Shown piece after piece: positions 34,290-45,636 of a DNA stretch of 64,000 nucleotides; the stretch's first letter is position 1; every line of letters starts with the position of its first letter. A program made the translations under genes and the position numbers. The DNA is from Gracilaria gracilis (taxonomy: Eukaryota; Rhodophyta; Florideophyceae; Gracilariales; Gracilariaceae). Location: contig JARGSG010000236.1 in assembly GCA_030374805.1 (NCBI GenBank), positions 163,766 through 227,765 on the forward strand. Direction: 5' to 3'. Under the pieces are notes generated by a model, which made no database searches, had not been told where the DNA came from, and saw nothing but the letters and a program-made list of their open reading frames with translations.

Positions 34290-37200
34290 CAATGAGGTGG
34301 GGAACCCGAACGGATAAAACCGAACGGTATGCTTTGCTGGGGTCACACTCCAACAAAAGAGTGACCTTTAAGGTTTTGAGAAGCTTGACGCTCTCTTTGG
34401 ATTGGCTTCTGCCGGTCAGGCCGAATGGTCACGGAAAGATTCTCTAGAAGACACCGATTCGGTTTTCTAGAAAATGAAAAAACATCACCGGAAGCTCAGC
34501 CGATTGGTATTACCACTTTAGTCAAGAGTGAAATACCATATTGGATACTGAGTTTCTACAGAGTCTCAGGAATGGTATCAATCGAGTGGACTAGGACGTC
34601 AGACAGTACAATTGAAATGGTGAACTCCTTATTGGAATTGTACGTAACCATTGAGGTATCTCTGTGGTTTCATTAACACACCATTTGGTTTTTGGTTTCC
34701 ATTTCGCGGAGCCAATTGACACTGTCCGGATAGCCTTTAAGGCTTCTCCGCTTTAACCACTAGGAACTGAACCAATCTTGGACTGCCCCTTGCTTCAGAG
34801 CAAGTGGGAAATCAGCTGGGGTCATGGCCGAATCCAGCTGGGAGATAGAAGGCCAATTGATACCGAACGGCTCACTCCACTCGCCTTCAAGTGAGTCAGC
34901 GATGACGCCTCTCAAAGAGGCTAAATCGGGGTGAACCTGTTGATATTAAGCAATGCCGTTTGGACAGACCGTACTGGATTCTACTTATACCAATTCGGTG
35001 GAACCAGGAAGAATCTGGAAATGGGCCCAGTGTTGGAGTGGGGAAGGGAAGTCCATTAAGGTGAGGTGCGCTCTCTGCGCACGTACCGTATCCCTCCCAC
35101 CGTAGAGGAATTAGAAGCCATATGGTCAGCCTTAGAAAGCTGTGCAGGGGTCCCATTGGTAGTGTGAAGCATCCCGATGCTTTCGGTCTACCGAAGTGGC
35201 TAGCGATTTACCTTATGGATGGTCCATGTTTCCATTTGGCTGAAGCCAGAAAACCTACTGGTCAAAGCGTGGTAACTGTCCCCTGCAGGTTTCGATCATT
35301 TGGAACCAATTGGCGGCAGGGTTCTGTGTTCCTTGACCACAATATAGTGATATCCAAGGAGGTTCAAGGCACCAAGTGGTGTTTCAGGACCGATAGAGGT
35401 GAACGAAACCGCTACGGTAGAGATCTGGGGTACTCTTTCCCTGTAGAGAAAGATTCCGAAGACCAAGATGGTGAAGCCAAATATACCAGTGTGGAAGACT
35501 GGGCCATGAAGGAATCCGAACGGTAGCTCGTGTAATTCTCTGTTGGTGACGACAACAAGCCAAAAGGTTCTCAGTACGAGACTAAGTGATAAGGTTAGCG
35601 CGCTTAAGGCGGAGCGCTCAGACCGCTTCTCTGAACGCGCTAACCCTAGTCTACATAATAGTCAACGCGCTGAACCAACGTGGTGCAACCGTGAAGGGAG
35701 GGGGGAGAATAGTGCTTTCCCTGGGGAGCATTAACTACTAACCAAATGGAAGCAATGAACTACTAACAACTGATTGGCAACTAGCGAAATATCCGATTGG
35801 TAGCAGGCAGATGAAATACCCAAGTGGAAAGAGAAAGCCAGAACCCAGTTGGAGCGAAATCTTTAACGTACCTCCCTAGGTCAAAATCTGGATGGTTGAT
35901 GATGCGGGAAGCACCGCAACAGAGTCTCCGCACGCTCGCAATCGTTTGGTTCAATCGCTCATCGTGGCCGGCTGCCGTTTGGTTTGCTAGATCATCGAGC
36001 GTACAGGCGCGCCTGACGTGAGAACCAAAGGGTGACTCGCAGGACCAATTGGACACGCGCCCAACACGGCAGACCGTCAAGAATAGACGCGCGTGTCGCG
36101 CACGCGCGTGGCCGATAGATGCAAGTCAAAAAATTGTGTTTTTTCGACTGCGGAGGTTGACCGCCGATTGGATTCGTGCGCCGTGGGCGAGTAACCGATT
36201 GGGTTTACACTATTGCGTGTAGTGCGCGCGCGCCGGCCGGCTCAAAAACTCTTAGTAGTTTGACCGCGCGGGGAGGCCAAATCGGCCATTCTCAGCTTCT
36301 GAAACCGCTTGGTTCTCGAGATACAGACCAAAAGAGTCTTCACCGTTTTCGGTACCATTTGGAGGGGTAACTTCCTCGTCGGAAATTTTGATTCGCCTTG
36401 CAAGTAGCCTCCTGGTCAACGCGCCGTGCGCGCCTGCATACGGCCCTAGAGACAAAGCACAACCAATTGGGTACATTGCTGGATGATGCCTTGGAGTGCG
36501 TAGCGAGTGAAGTAACCATAATGGGGCCGCGCACGGTCAGCAGCGTAGACAGGCGTACGTCATGCGCTTTCTGCAATGGTTCAAGCCCAACTGGTAGTGC
36601 CTATGAACAGGCTGATGACCAAATGGAGGGCAGAGGAAGGAGGAGCGCGGGAACATCAACCGGCTTGATCTACTACATCTATCGGAAGACCTCCTGGACC
36701 ATCGTGGTACGCTGGTCTAAGGAAGGGGGAGGAATGTCCGCAGTTCCTTCTGGTCGTTCCGAACGGTTTGGCTGATACCAGTTGGATGTAAAAAGCCGTG
36801 TGGAACGCGAGCCAGTAGGTTCCTCGACCAAGAAGGGTTATCCAGATGGTTACAGGAGAAGTGTTCGTACACTTCCCTGTTTGTACCAAACGGTTTCGTT
36901 GACACCATGTGGAGGTCGAGGACCGTATGGTAACCAAACCAGTAGGTTGTTCGACCAAGACGGAATGTCCAGATGGTTTCACGAGCCTGTTCCTGTACGG
37001 AGGGCGAGAAGCGAATCAAGTGGCGAGAACCAAGAGGAACAGAAAGGAGAGTGTTCTATCTGGAACAACTGTACGGGCATGACCGGGACGGGTTTGGAGT
37101 ACCCACCAGCAGGAAGACAGATCATATTGGGGGGAGGTCTAGAGAACCAACAGGTCGGTGTTCCCAACCGCTAAGACTGTTTATCTGGTATCTTACCTTA

Positions 37201-40200
37201 GTGGTAGAGTCAAAACCAATTGGGCAAGACACCGAAATCCGTTGAGGACTTATGATGGTCAAAGAAATGGGATGACCGTGCACCGATGAAGGGGTGCCGA
37301 AACCCAATAGGCATACCAGTACACCTTCAATAGGTTACTGATATTACCGAAAGGCGTACCTGTAAGGAGTGTCAAAGGCCCCCAAGTGATATGGACATCT
37401 TGACCTCATCGGAAACTATAGCCCCATGGCAAACAACCAACTGGGTCTATCGCCGATGCGCATGGGTTCATCTACAATACTCTGTGTTGGAGAACAGAGC
37501 TCGCGTGTCACACCTCTACGGTCTGGTGTCCGCACCAGATCAGAACCACTTGGTCAACTGTGTCGAAACCTGATGGTGTCCTAGGCTTACGAAATGGGTT
37601 TTGCAATCGACCATCAAGGTTGAGCTTCGCGACGCGACCTGTTGGTATTCGATATGGAACACCGAAAAAGTGCTGGTCTGCACCAATTGGTTAACCGTGT
37701 GGAAACCTGGTAGAGTACTGAACCTACCGTATGGGCCCCTCAGTTACCGTGAAGGTCTTGGATGGAATTGAAACCTGTTGGTAGGGAACGAAAACTACCG
37801 AAATGGATGTAACACCAATTCGTTTGTTTCATTCCTCCCATGATGGAACTCCCCTGGACCATCGTGGTACGATGGTCTACGGAAGGGAGATGAGTGTCCG
37901 TCCCTTCACCAAACGTTTTCTTTGGCACCTCTTTAAGGTTCAAACCCTTATGGAAAGCAACCAAAGGGGAAACTGTATGACCCGCATGTGGACGTTTGAA
38001 ACCTGAACCAATTGGATGAATCAGACCTCGAAGGTGGTAAGTTACCTACCGGCCTGTACGGAAGATGAAACCAACAGGATCGAACCTCCGCAAAGGTCGG
38101 AACCAAGAGGCTCAGATCCCACACAGAGTATAGGCACAGAAGCCGTTGTCAAAACAATCGGGTCACATCAACGTACCATTTGGCAGAAAGAAGGCACTAT
38201 TCCTCCGTCATCGGGGAACATGTAGAGGTGAATACCGATATGGTCGGAACCATGTAGGAACCCAATGGGAATTCTTGGGGCTCCATATTGGAACATCCGA
38301 ACTGCTACCTTTCGGCCATTGGGCCTCTCAAGCTATCATAACCGAAACGGTTCACGAGCGTACGGCAACTGGGAGAAGCAATTTATTCTCCCAGGTGGTT
38401 GTATCGCCCTCCTCGAAGGAAATGGGTTTGTTTCCTTTTGGATACCGAACGAATGGAGCAAGACCACTATGGTTTTCTGACATTTTTGGAAGTAAGACAA
38501 GAGCGATTCCCAAGCGGAAAGCTAGGTCCAGCAGGAGGTAACCGGAAGGGTAGATACGGTTCAAAAATGGCCAAAACTGGTTTGTTCGGCTCTACTGAAT
38601 GGTTCAATGGATGCCGCCTAACCGAAGGGACCACGGAGGGGATGAGTTCTGCACGTACCGAATCGAGTGGCTTATCTATCTGTTCGTATTAGGGAAGCAT
38701 GATCATCCCGATAGGGACAGAATGGCTCCAATTGGCCAGCAGTTATTCGAATGGGTGTGCCCCCGCTCTGGTGAGACGAGATGCCCGTTGAGGTGGATGA
38801 GTACCTTGCGAGGCCCCGTGCCTCTACCAAAGTGGTACAATGGGGCTCCCCATTTGGAAGAGGTAATTCCTATTGAACTTGTCAGGTATATGGCGCTGAG
38901 AGTGATCTGCTCCGAACCGAGCCATATGGATGATGGCTGCAGATTGCCTAACGGGGGAACCTAACGGTATACTACTAAAAACACAGTATTTCCACCAAGG
39001 GTACCAGGAACTGTACTGGAGTTTATACATTAACTTAAGACTACCAAAAGGTGCCGATTTGCAAAGTTACAAAACTGTCTATCTAACGCCCCGCGAAACC
39101 ATCCTACTGGTGACGCGAACCATAATGGTAGGAATATTTCCCTGCCGTTCAGAGGGAAGAAGGACTGCTGACGTAGCCCGAATTGCCAGCACGGTAAGCG
39201 GACCAGATGGGAGAACCAACATGGGGTTCCGTAGCGGCCTCGTTGGCGACTCAGTGTATGGTTTCATGGCCCTCTCGGTACAAGTAACCATACGGAGAAG
39301 ACTGTCACCATCAGGTCATGGAGGAAATATTGTGGTAGATCCACTACAGGTTTGGCTAGCGGATGCACCAACTGGCATGGGCAGCACGGCCTGGCATCCG
39401 GAGAGGACTGTGTCGCTCCGTCGTTACCGATGTTGGAGTGCCTGTCCAATTGGTATAAACCAGGTGGCGATTTAGGGAACCATTCAGGACAGAAAAGGGG
39501 GCTGTACCAGAGGCAACCACATTGGTTTATAGCTCCGCTGCGACCTATCTGGGGGACGGTTCGGCTTACCCTTGGTGACCAAGATGGTATAACTCGGCAA
39601 CTTGATGTGCCACACCGACAGGATTAAGGGGAAACGCTCAGCCGCGGATTGGATGGTCTACGATACTCGCTCTGTCCAGCTGGATTTCGTGACCTGTCGG
39701 AGTTGACACGAACGGCATGCTAGGAGGGACATTTTCTTCACCCAAGAGGATGCAAGCCAATAGGCGACGGTACCACGATGGGGCTGGGATCCGAATTGGC
39801 GGCCACCAAGAGAAAGACCTACACCGAGTTGGCCTACGACACCGCCACTGTACCAAGAGGGAGAAGGGGTGTTTGAGACCACTTCGGAAATCGTGCGGTG
39901 AGGAGACCCCAACTGAATGGAGCCGAGGGACTGTACTCACGGTGGAGAAGCCGAACGGTCTAGCCGATACCCATAGGTACAGGGAAGCAACGTAACAAGG
40001 CAGGACGCGCACGCACACCAACTGGGAACCCGCTCTACAGTGATGGAAACCCACGCCTGCGAGGAGGTGGGGAGCAAATAGTTAGACGGGGGACGTTAGC
40101 TCAGCGAACGATGCCCTCATGGGAGGCGCATCGACCAAATGGAAAGCCGCGTACAACCAATACGTGGATCTACCAAATGGAATACACGTAATGGCAACCA

Positions 40201-40257
40201 TTTGAAAAGCCGCTCACTTGGCAGCCCCGGGTCGTGTCTGCGGATAGGAAGGGGGTC
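34290..40257. other. E3 interior, no coding capacity seen
   Basis: About 6 kb without supportable genes. It contains diverged internal duplications: GACCATCGTGGTAC near 36698 and 37857, and a roughly 110-bp unit with TCGACCAAGA...CCAGATGGTT at 36825 and 36950. There is a purine tract inside (about 35697-35708) and dense CCAANTGG sites. It ends in AGGAAGGGGG before the 3' LTR. Confidence 0.6.
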
Positions 40258-40795
40258 TGTAGTACAGTGGGAGGCGCCTAATTGGAGGTTTATTACCTTG
40301 GTGGGGTGTGCCACGTGGGTTGCTAATCAGAAATCTAACTGTAGAAATAACCATATAGGATAGCTAATATAATTACTAAAATAGGTAGATATTTTAGAGA
40401 GGTGCACCATTAAGGAGGCACCTCAACGTGCTACACGTAGGTACCACGCTGGAGGTTGAGCCCCACTGACCTTTAAGGTGAGTGTGGCGCTCCTTCCCTA
40501 CTGGATTGTAAAGTTAAGCACCTTCTGGCTATCTCTAGTACCGCTTGGTTTCTACAGTCAACCTAGTGGTTTAGCTAGATCCTTTCAGGCTTTAATATCT
40601 CGCCGTGCGCCGTACTCCGGAGCTACCAAACGGATACGGTTAGCCAGCCAGGTATCTCGCGCCTTCAGTGGTCGGTGCTTCCACATACCAATCGGTGTCC
40701 TCTATTCTGCCTTCTAGGTCGAGCCCTCGCGCGCTCCCTAGCCCCGTGTCCACACGAACTACCCAATTGGATACAGCTCCAGCTGTTGTACCACA
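40258..40795 (+). repeat. E3 3' LTR
   Basis: 538 bp, near-identical to 32588-33125. It is followed by GATCT (40796-40800). Confidence 0.92.
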
Positions 40796-40799
40796 GATC

Positions 40800-41341
40800 T
40801 GTAGTATAATGGGCCCGGGTTCGTACAGAGTGTGTCTGTCCAGCCGTTCACGTACGAGGGGGTAGTGCACGATGGGCTGGTGCCGTGGCACCGCCACGTG
40901 TACGATTTGGTGATCAAGTGCCGGACGGGTTGGCACAGCGTACAAGTTGGCCTCGTGTACGGACTTGGTAGTGACAGTGCAAATTAGGCCGATCTTACAG
41001 TAGTTAGTAATGGGGCCCAGACCCGATATTTGGTTGTAGTTCGGATCTCCCGAGGCCCCAATCGTAAACGACAAGCATCTTCTGCCGAAAGTCTTCTTCG
41101 TTAGTTTGCACTCACGATAGACCGCATGGCTACCTCTTTATTTGGTTTCTCAGACCGTTCGTACCCTTCCGCACGTTCCTCTACGTGCCTGGTGATACCA
41201 ATCGTCCACTCTCCCCTCAACCGCCCGGTGCTTCCGCCCCTTCTCTCCGTTCGGATTCATTACAGTCACAAGACTGTACGCTGCCGCCGCTCCCGTCTCA
41301 AGACCGCTTTGGACTCTCTCATTTTTGTGCATTATACCAAA
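40800..41341 (+). repeat. E2 3' LTR
   Basis: 542 bp copy of 21929-22470. Its last bases read ACCAAA instead of ACCACA, so the terminal CA is mutated. It is followed by AAATG (41342-41346). Confidence 0.9.
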
Positions 41342-41346
41342 AAATG

Positions 41347-41734
41347 GGACAAGTTCGTAAGTGGCTTGAAGTCGAAGGTTCAGTTCGAAGTTCGAAAAGC
41401 GAATTGCTTTGAGTTCGAGGAGGCCACGAAAATTGCGATACGCGTGGAAGCGGCATTTGAAGGCCTTAGTTTGGCTTCCGGACCAAACAGTAACGGAAAA
41501 CCGAGCCCGCATTCTGATCCGATGGAAATTGGAAACACTAATGCTCGTGCGTCATCGAAGTCCAAGCAACGCCAAAAAGACATCAAAAACAACGCATGCT
41601 TCACGTGCTATAAGCCTGGATGCCGCCCGTATAAGCACCGTCTACGCCACAGTGATTCGTCAATGGCTGTAGCTAATGTCGAGACGGCCTTAGCCGCATC
41701 CGAGAACGTAGATTCGGATAGTTCGGAAAACTAA
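41347..41734 (+). pseudogene. E1 gag, 3' part
   Basis: Continues E1 gag in frame after the E2 insertion (KFVSGLKSKV, FEEATKIAIR). It has a degenerate zinc knuckle (CFTCYKPGC, with Cys where His is usual) and ends at TAA 41732-41734. Pol follows in the same frame. Confidence 0.82.
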
Positions 41735-41776
41735 ACGGTTCTTCCCAAAGAAAGAAGTGCACGTCGAAAGAACCCC

Positions 41777-44700
41777 TTGTATCAAACGTTTCGCTTTGCC
41801 GAGCCGATTCTGGCCAGGTCGCTAGCCCTCCATATGTTCCATTACTCGTTTTTAATGGGGGCGTTTAACTCTGTTTCCGTATCCATACTGAAGGATGACG
41901 GATGTACGTCGAATTTGATTTCACGAAGCTTTGCTGACCGTCACCGTAATTCCCTAACCTTTAAGCCGACTCTGATGGATGTAAGCCATTCTAAACGCGG
42001 TTCGAGCGAAGTCGCAACCGAACTCGCTGAGGGTATTCTTTGTGTTGGGACCTATTCATTTCGGGGATTATGGCCTGTGGCTGACTGTCGCTACGACGTA
42101 CTGTTGGGCATGCCTTGGCAGGCTGAGGCCAACCCTGATGTGGACTACGAGAAGCGTATTGTCTCCGTCGCAGGGCACAAATGGGTTTCCAATATCGCTC
42201 CCCGCTTGGAACAATTACGTGTAAGTGCAATGGGTGTCAAACGGTTTCGAAGGCTGTTGCGCAAACGACCAGGTAATACTACGATTTACCATATGGTCCC
42301 AATGCTCGCGTCTAAAGCGTGTGGCCCCCACGCCGCCAAGCCAGACTCCACTGCCAAAGAGGAGCCTCTTTGCCATGAAGATGAAGAGCTTCGTGCTGTG
42401 TTGCGTGAATTCGAAACTGTTTTCCAAACCGAGTTGCCTGCTGGCTTGCCGCCCGAGCGAAATGTGGAGCATACAGTCGAATTACTACCGGGCTCTCGGC
42501 CACCGTATCGGACGCTGTACCAACTGTCCTCGGCGGAGTTGGTCGCCGCTCGTGAATACGTGGACAAGCTTCTACACTCGGGCAAGATTAGGCCCAGCCA
42601 ATCCCCATATAAAGCTCCACTTTTCTTTATCAAGAACGGGAAAGAGCTTCGGGCGTGTTTGACTATCGCGCTCTCAATCACATCACCAAACGGAATCGGG
42701 CTCCGATCCCCAGGTGTGATGAAATGTTTGATCGCCTTGGTAAGGCAGCGTACTTTTCGAAGCTGGATCTCAAAACAGGGTTCCATCAAATTCGTTTACG
42801 GCCATGTGACATTGAGAAAACGGCGTTTAACACTAAGTACGGCCGGTTTGAGTACCTAGTTATGCCCATGGGCCTCTGAAACTCTCCCGCTACGTTTCAG
42901 GGCCTCATGAACCGGGTCTTGCATGACTTTATAGATCGCTTTCTTGTGGTTTATATTGATGATATCTTGTCGGACACGCGAGGAGCATCTTACACATGTT
43001 CGGTCTGTTCTGCAACGTCACCGAGAGCATCAGCTATATGCTTCCCCGAAGAAGTGTGAGTTTATGAAACCAGAGACTGAATTTCTTGGCCTCATTGTCG
43101 GCCGAGACGGCCTTCGTGTGCACCCTGCGAAGACCGAGGTCATCCAGAATTGGCCTACTCCGCAGAATCTAACGGAACTTCGCAGCTTTTTGGGTCTGGT
43201 GCAGTTTTGCAGACGATTCATCCCTCATTTCTCTACCAGGACAGCGCCTCTAACTTGCTTGACAAAAAGGGGTTCTGGCATCCGTACTTGGGACTGCGCT
43301 GCATCTAAAGGGTTCACGGATTTGAAGTCGGTCCTCGTTCAGACCCCTGTACTCGTTCCCCCGGACTGGGAACGCCCGTTTCGTGTTCACATTGATGCAT
43401 CACAAACAGCGGTTGGCGCTACTCTTACTCAACTAGATGATTCGAACGAAGAGCGCGCGATTTCCTATATGTCACGCCGACTGACTCCGGCGGAACAGAA
43501 TTACACCGCTAGCGAACGTGAGCTTTTTGGTTTTGTTTTCGCTTTGACGCGTTTCTGTTGCTACCTAGAAGGTTCTGCTTTTGATGTACTTACTGAAAAT
43601 CAAGTGATACAAAACTTTTTGACTAAGAAGAACCTTAACAGGCGGGAGGTGCGCTGGTTTGACACGTTGGCGTCCTTCAACATCCGCTCTGTTACGCTTC
43701 AGAAGGGTCGACTTCACGTGCTTGGTGATTCGTTGTCCCGCATTCCCCAGCGTATGGAATTGTCACATGTTGAGCCTACTTCGAGATCGTTTTCCGCTCT
43801 CCAGAAGGACATCTGAGACTATGCCGCCGATCAGCAGTTCGGGCCAATATTTGCCGCATGGCACAATGAATGGCCCGAGGACGCGAAGCAACGTAAGTGC
43901 ATTGAAACTCTCCTGCCTCCTTTCCGCCTGGACGAATGGCGGCTCTCTTGTATGGTAACAAGCTATGCCTCCCTTTCAAGGCCCGGCGTGCAGTCCTAGA
44001 ACTTGTGCACGACAACCCGGCCGGGGGGCATTTTGCGTTCGCTAAAACTCTCGCCAGACTTGCCGACTACCATTGGAAGCATAAAAGTCGTGATGTCGAG
44101 CGCTATTGTTCGGGCTGCAGTACCTGCCACCAGCAGAAAGATTTCCATGGGCAAACGCTGAACGACTCGCAGGCACTTCGGGTCCCGACGCGACGATGGG
44201 GCATGGTCGCTACGGAGTTTATTGTCAAGCTGCCTGGCACTGCGCAGGGCTACGATGCAATATAAACCTGGGTGGATCGCCTATCGCGCCATGTACTTTT
44301 CGCGGCCTGTAAGGAGGCTGAGAAAGCCGATGATATCGCTCGCCTTTTCTTCGTGACTATATTTCCGCATCATAGCCTACCTGATTCTATCATTTCTGAT
44401 CGTGATTCCCGCTTTGTTGCCCAGTTTTGGCAATCATTAATGTCTTTGTGTGGTATACAGCTCCGTATGGCATCGTCGCGCCACCCACAGACTGACGGGG
44501 CTTCTGAAGTTATGAACCGCATGGTGGAGAACTATATTTGGTACTTTTTCTCTTTTGAGCAAAATGATTGGGATAGGCTTCTACCGAGCGCGGAGTTTGC
44601 TTATAACTCCGCTGTGTCAGAAGATTTGGGCCTCTCTTCGTTTCAAATTGATCTCGGCTGGCAGCCTAGGGCCCCTATGGATATTTTGTTTAAAGCTCCG

Positions 44701-45051
44701 TCGCTGTTAGAGGGCTTGAACGACTTTTGCGATCGACTTTCATCGGTAATGTCCGATGCACAGTATGCGCACCGATTGGTTAAGGCACGCTACACGGCAG
44801 AAGCAAGCGTGTACTATAAAGTGCCCGATTATAAGGTCGGAGATAAAGTATGGGTATCGCGGAAGCTCTTCAAAGATTTGTACAGCAAGGTTCAGGCGTC
44901 TTCTAAGCTTTTCGCTAGACGGTTTGGTCCGTTTTCTATTTTAAAACTCGTGGGAAAGAATGCGGTTCGTCTAGACTTTCTGAGACATATTTGGACTAAT
45001 CGTGTCGTTCATGTTTCTTTTACTAAGCCGAATCGTTCACAGTCTCCGTAG
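41777..45051 (+). pseudogene. E1 pol: protease, RT, RNase H, integrase (multiple breaks)
   Basis: Protease-like segment with LKDDGCTSNL, where a Ser/Thr is normally found in the active site (D-D-G). Reverse transcriptase starts near 42480 but shifts frame near 42655. It then has KLDLKTGFHQ, an in-frame TGA at about 42877 just before NSPATFQ, VYIDDIL at about 42948, and another shift near 42965. RNase H lies at 43390-43750. Integrase has its zinc region at 43990-44130, a Glu replacing the first catalytic Asp (TEFIVKLP), a TAA at 44263-44265, then ISDRDSRF and the catalytic Glu (GASEVMNRM). Clearly inactive and older than E2. Confidence 0.9.
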
Positions 45052-45280
45052 CTGGCACAGAAGAGCCGGTCTGCCACTGTTTCTGTTGACCGCACTTTGT
45101 CCACTCCTTTATTTAATGTTTCCCGAATTCTTTCGCATCGTAGACGCGGACGTGAATATCAATGGCTCACGTTCATAGATAACTGACGCACTCATGACGC
45201 CGAATGGCAGCCGAATCGTGATTTTATTGACGCCGATGAAACTATTACTGCCGTCTTGCAGGAATACCTTGTTCAGAAGA
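45052..45280 (+). pseudogene. E1 chromodomain-like remnant
   Basis: After the pol stop, readable pieces RGREYQWLTF and AEWQPNRDFIDADE resemble the end of a chromodomain, with an in-frame stop between them. Confidence 0.55.
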
Positions 45281-45334
45281 ACTTGCTACCACATCTACAC
45301 TGTTGTAGTTATCAAATGTTTGAGTGCGCAATGG

Positions 45335-45631
45335 TGCAACAGGGCACTATGAAAAAGGGCGTAGAGTGATCTGTGACTGACACAGAAGAGTACAAATGGT
45401 TCAAAAAGGGGCACAGGGCTGGCTGTGACTAACAAAGAAGAGTGCAAGTGATCACGGAAATTATAACTCCGTACACAGAAGAGTGCAAGTGATCACAGAA
45501 ATTGTAACTCTATGCCAAAGGGCACAAAGACCACGACTGGAAGGCGTACTTATACGCCCGTGTAGGAACTGGGGGACTCGAATAAACACGGCATCGACCC
45601 AGTCGACATTCGTTTTGCATACTTTGTTGAA
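45335..45631 (+). repeat. E1 3' LTR
   Basis: 297 bp copy of 21165-21461, with about 11 substitutions. It is followed by ATAAC (45632-45636). Confidence 0.9.
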
Positions 45632-45636
45632 ATAAC

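Larger units (their letters stand above)
32588..40795 (+). mobile_element. Gypsy-derived element E3, large and without recognisable pol
   Basis: 8.2 kb with 538-bp LTRs, the same primer-binding sequence as E2 and E4, and a purine tract before the 3' LTR. The LTRs differ at only about 5 positions by eye, so it is the youngest of the nest. The interior has gag-like remnants near the 5' end but no protease, RT, RNase H or integrase motif in any frame, and no ORF above about 180 residues. This fits a non-autonomous large retrotransposon derivative mobilised by relatives. The interior is full of CCAANTGG palindromes. Confidence 0.88.
21929..41341 (+). mobile_element. Gypsy element E2 (chromovirus with antisense ORF, interrupted by E3)
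   Basis: About 11.2 kb of its own sequence. LTRs of 542 bp flank gag, pol in the -1 frame relative to gag, a pol C-terminal chromodomain, a 3.7-kb post-pol region with a long antisense ORF, and a purine-rich tract before the 3' LTR. E3 sits exactly at the edge of that LTR. The LTRs differ at roughly 18 of 542 positions by eye. The whole element is saturated with CCGNNCGG palindromes. Two in-frame stops (24380, 27898) and two frameshifts in the antisense ORF suggest this copy is inactive. Confidence 0.93.
21165..45631 (+). mobile_element. Gypsy element E1 (outermost, decayed, interrupted by E2)
   Basis: A Ty3/gypsy element flanked by ATAAC duplications (21160-21164 and 45632-45636) with 297-bp LTRs. 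About 5 kb of its own sequence remains; the rest is E2 plus E3 inserted in gag after 21928. Order is gag, protease, reverse transcriptase, RNase H, integrase and a chromodomain-like tail. Pol has several stops and frameshifts. The LTRs differ at about 11 of 297 positions by eye. It belongs to a different lineage from E2-E4: different LTRs, and a primer site beginning TGGTAGCA, as expected for initiator tRNA-Met 3' end. Confidence 0.92.

Noticed and set aside
38930-39475. 181-codon plus-strand frame in E3 as a pol remnant
   Set aside because: No protease, RT or integrase motif; probably a chance frame.
21929-40795. CRISPR-like array suggested by regularly recurring short repeats
   Set aside because: The repeats are 8-10-bp palindromes inside coding sequence with irregular spacing and no spacer structure; the genome is eukaryotic.
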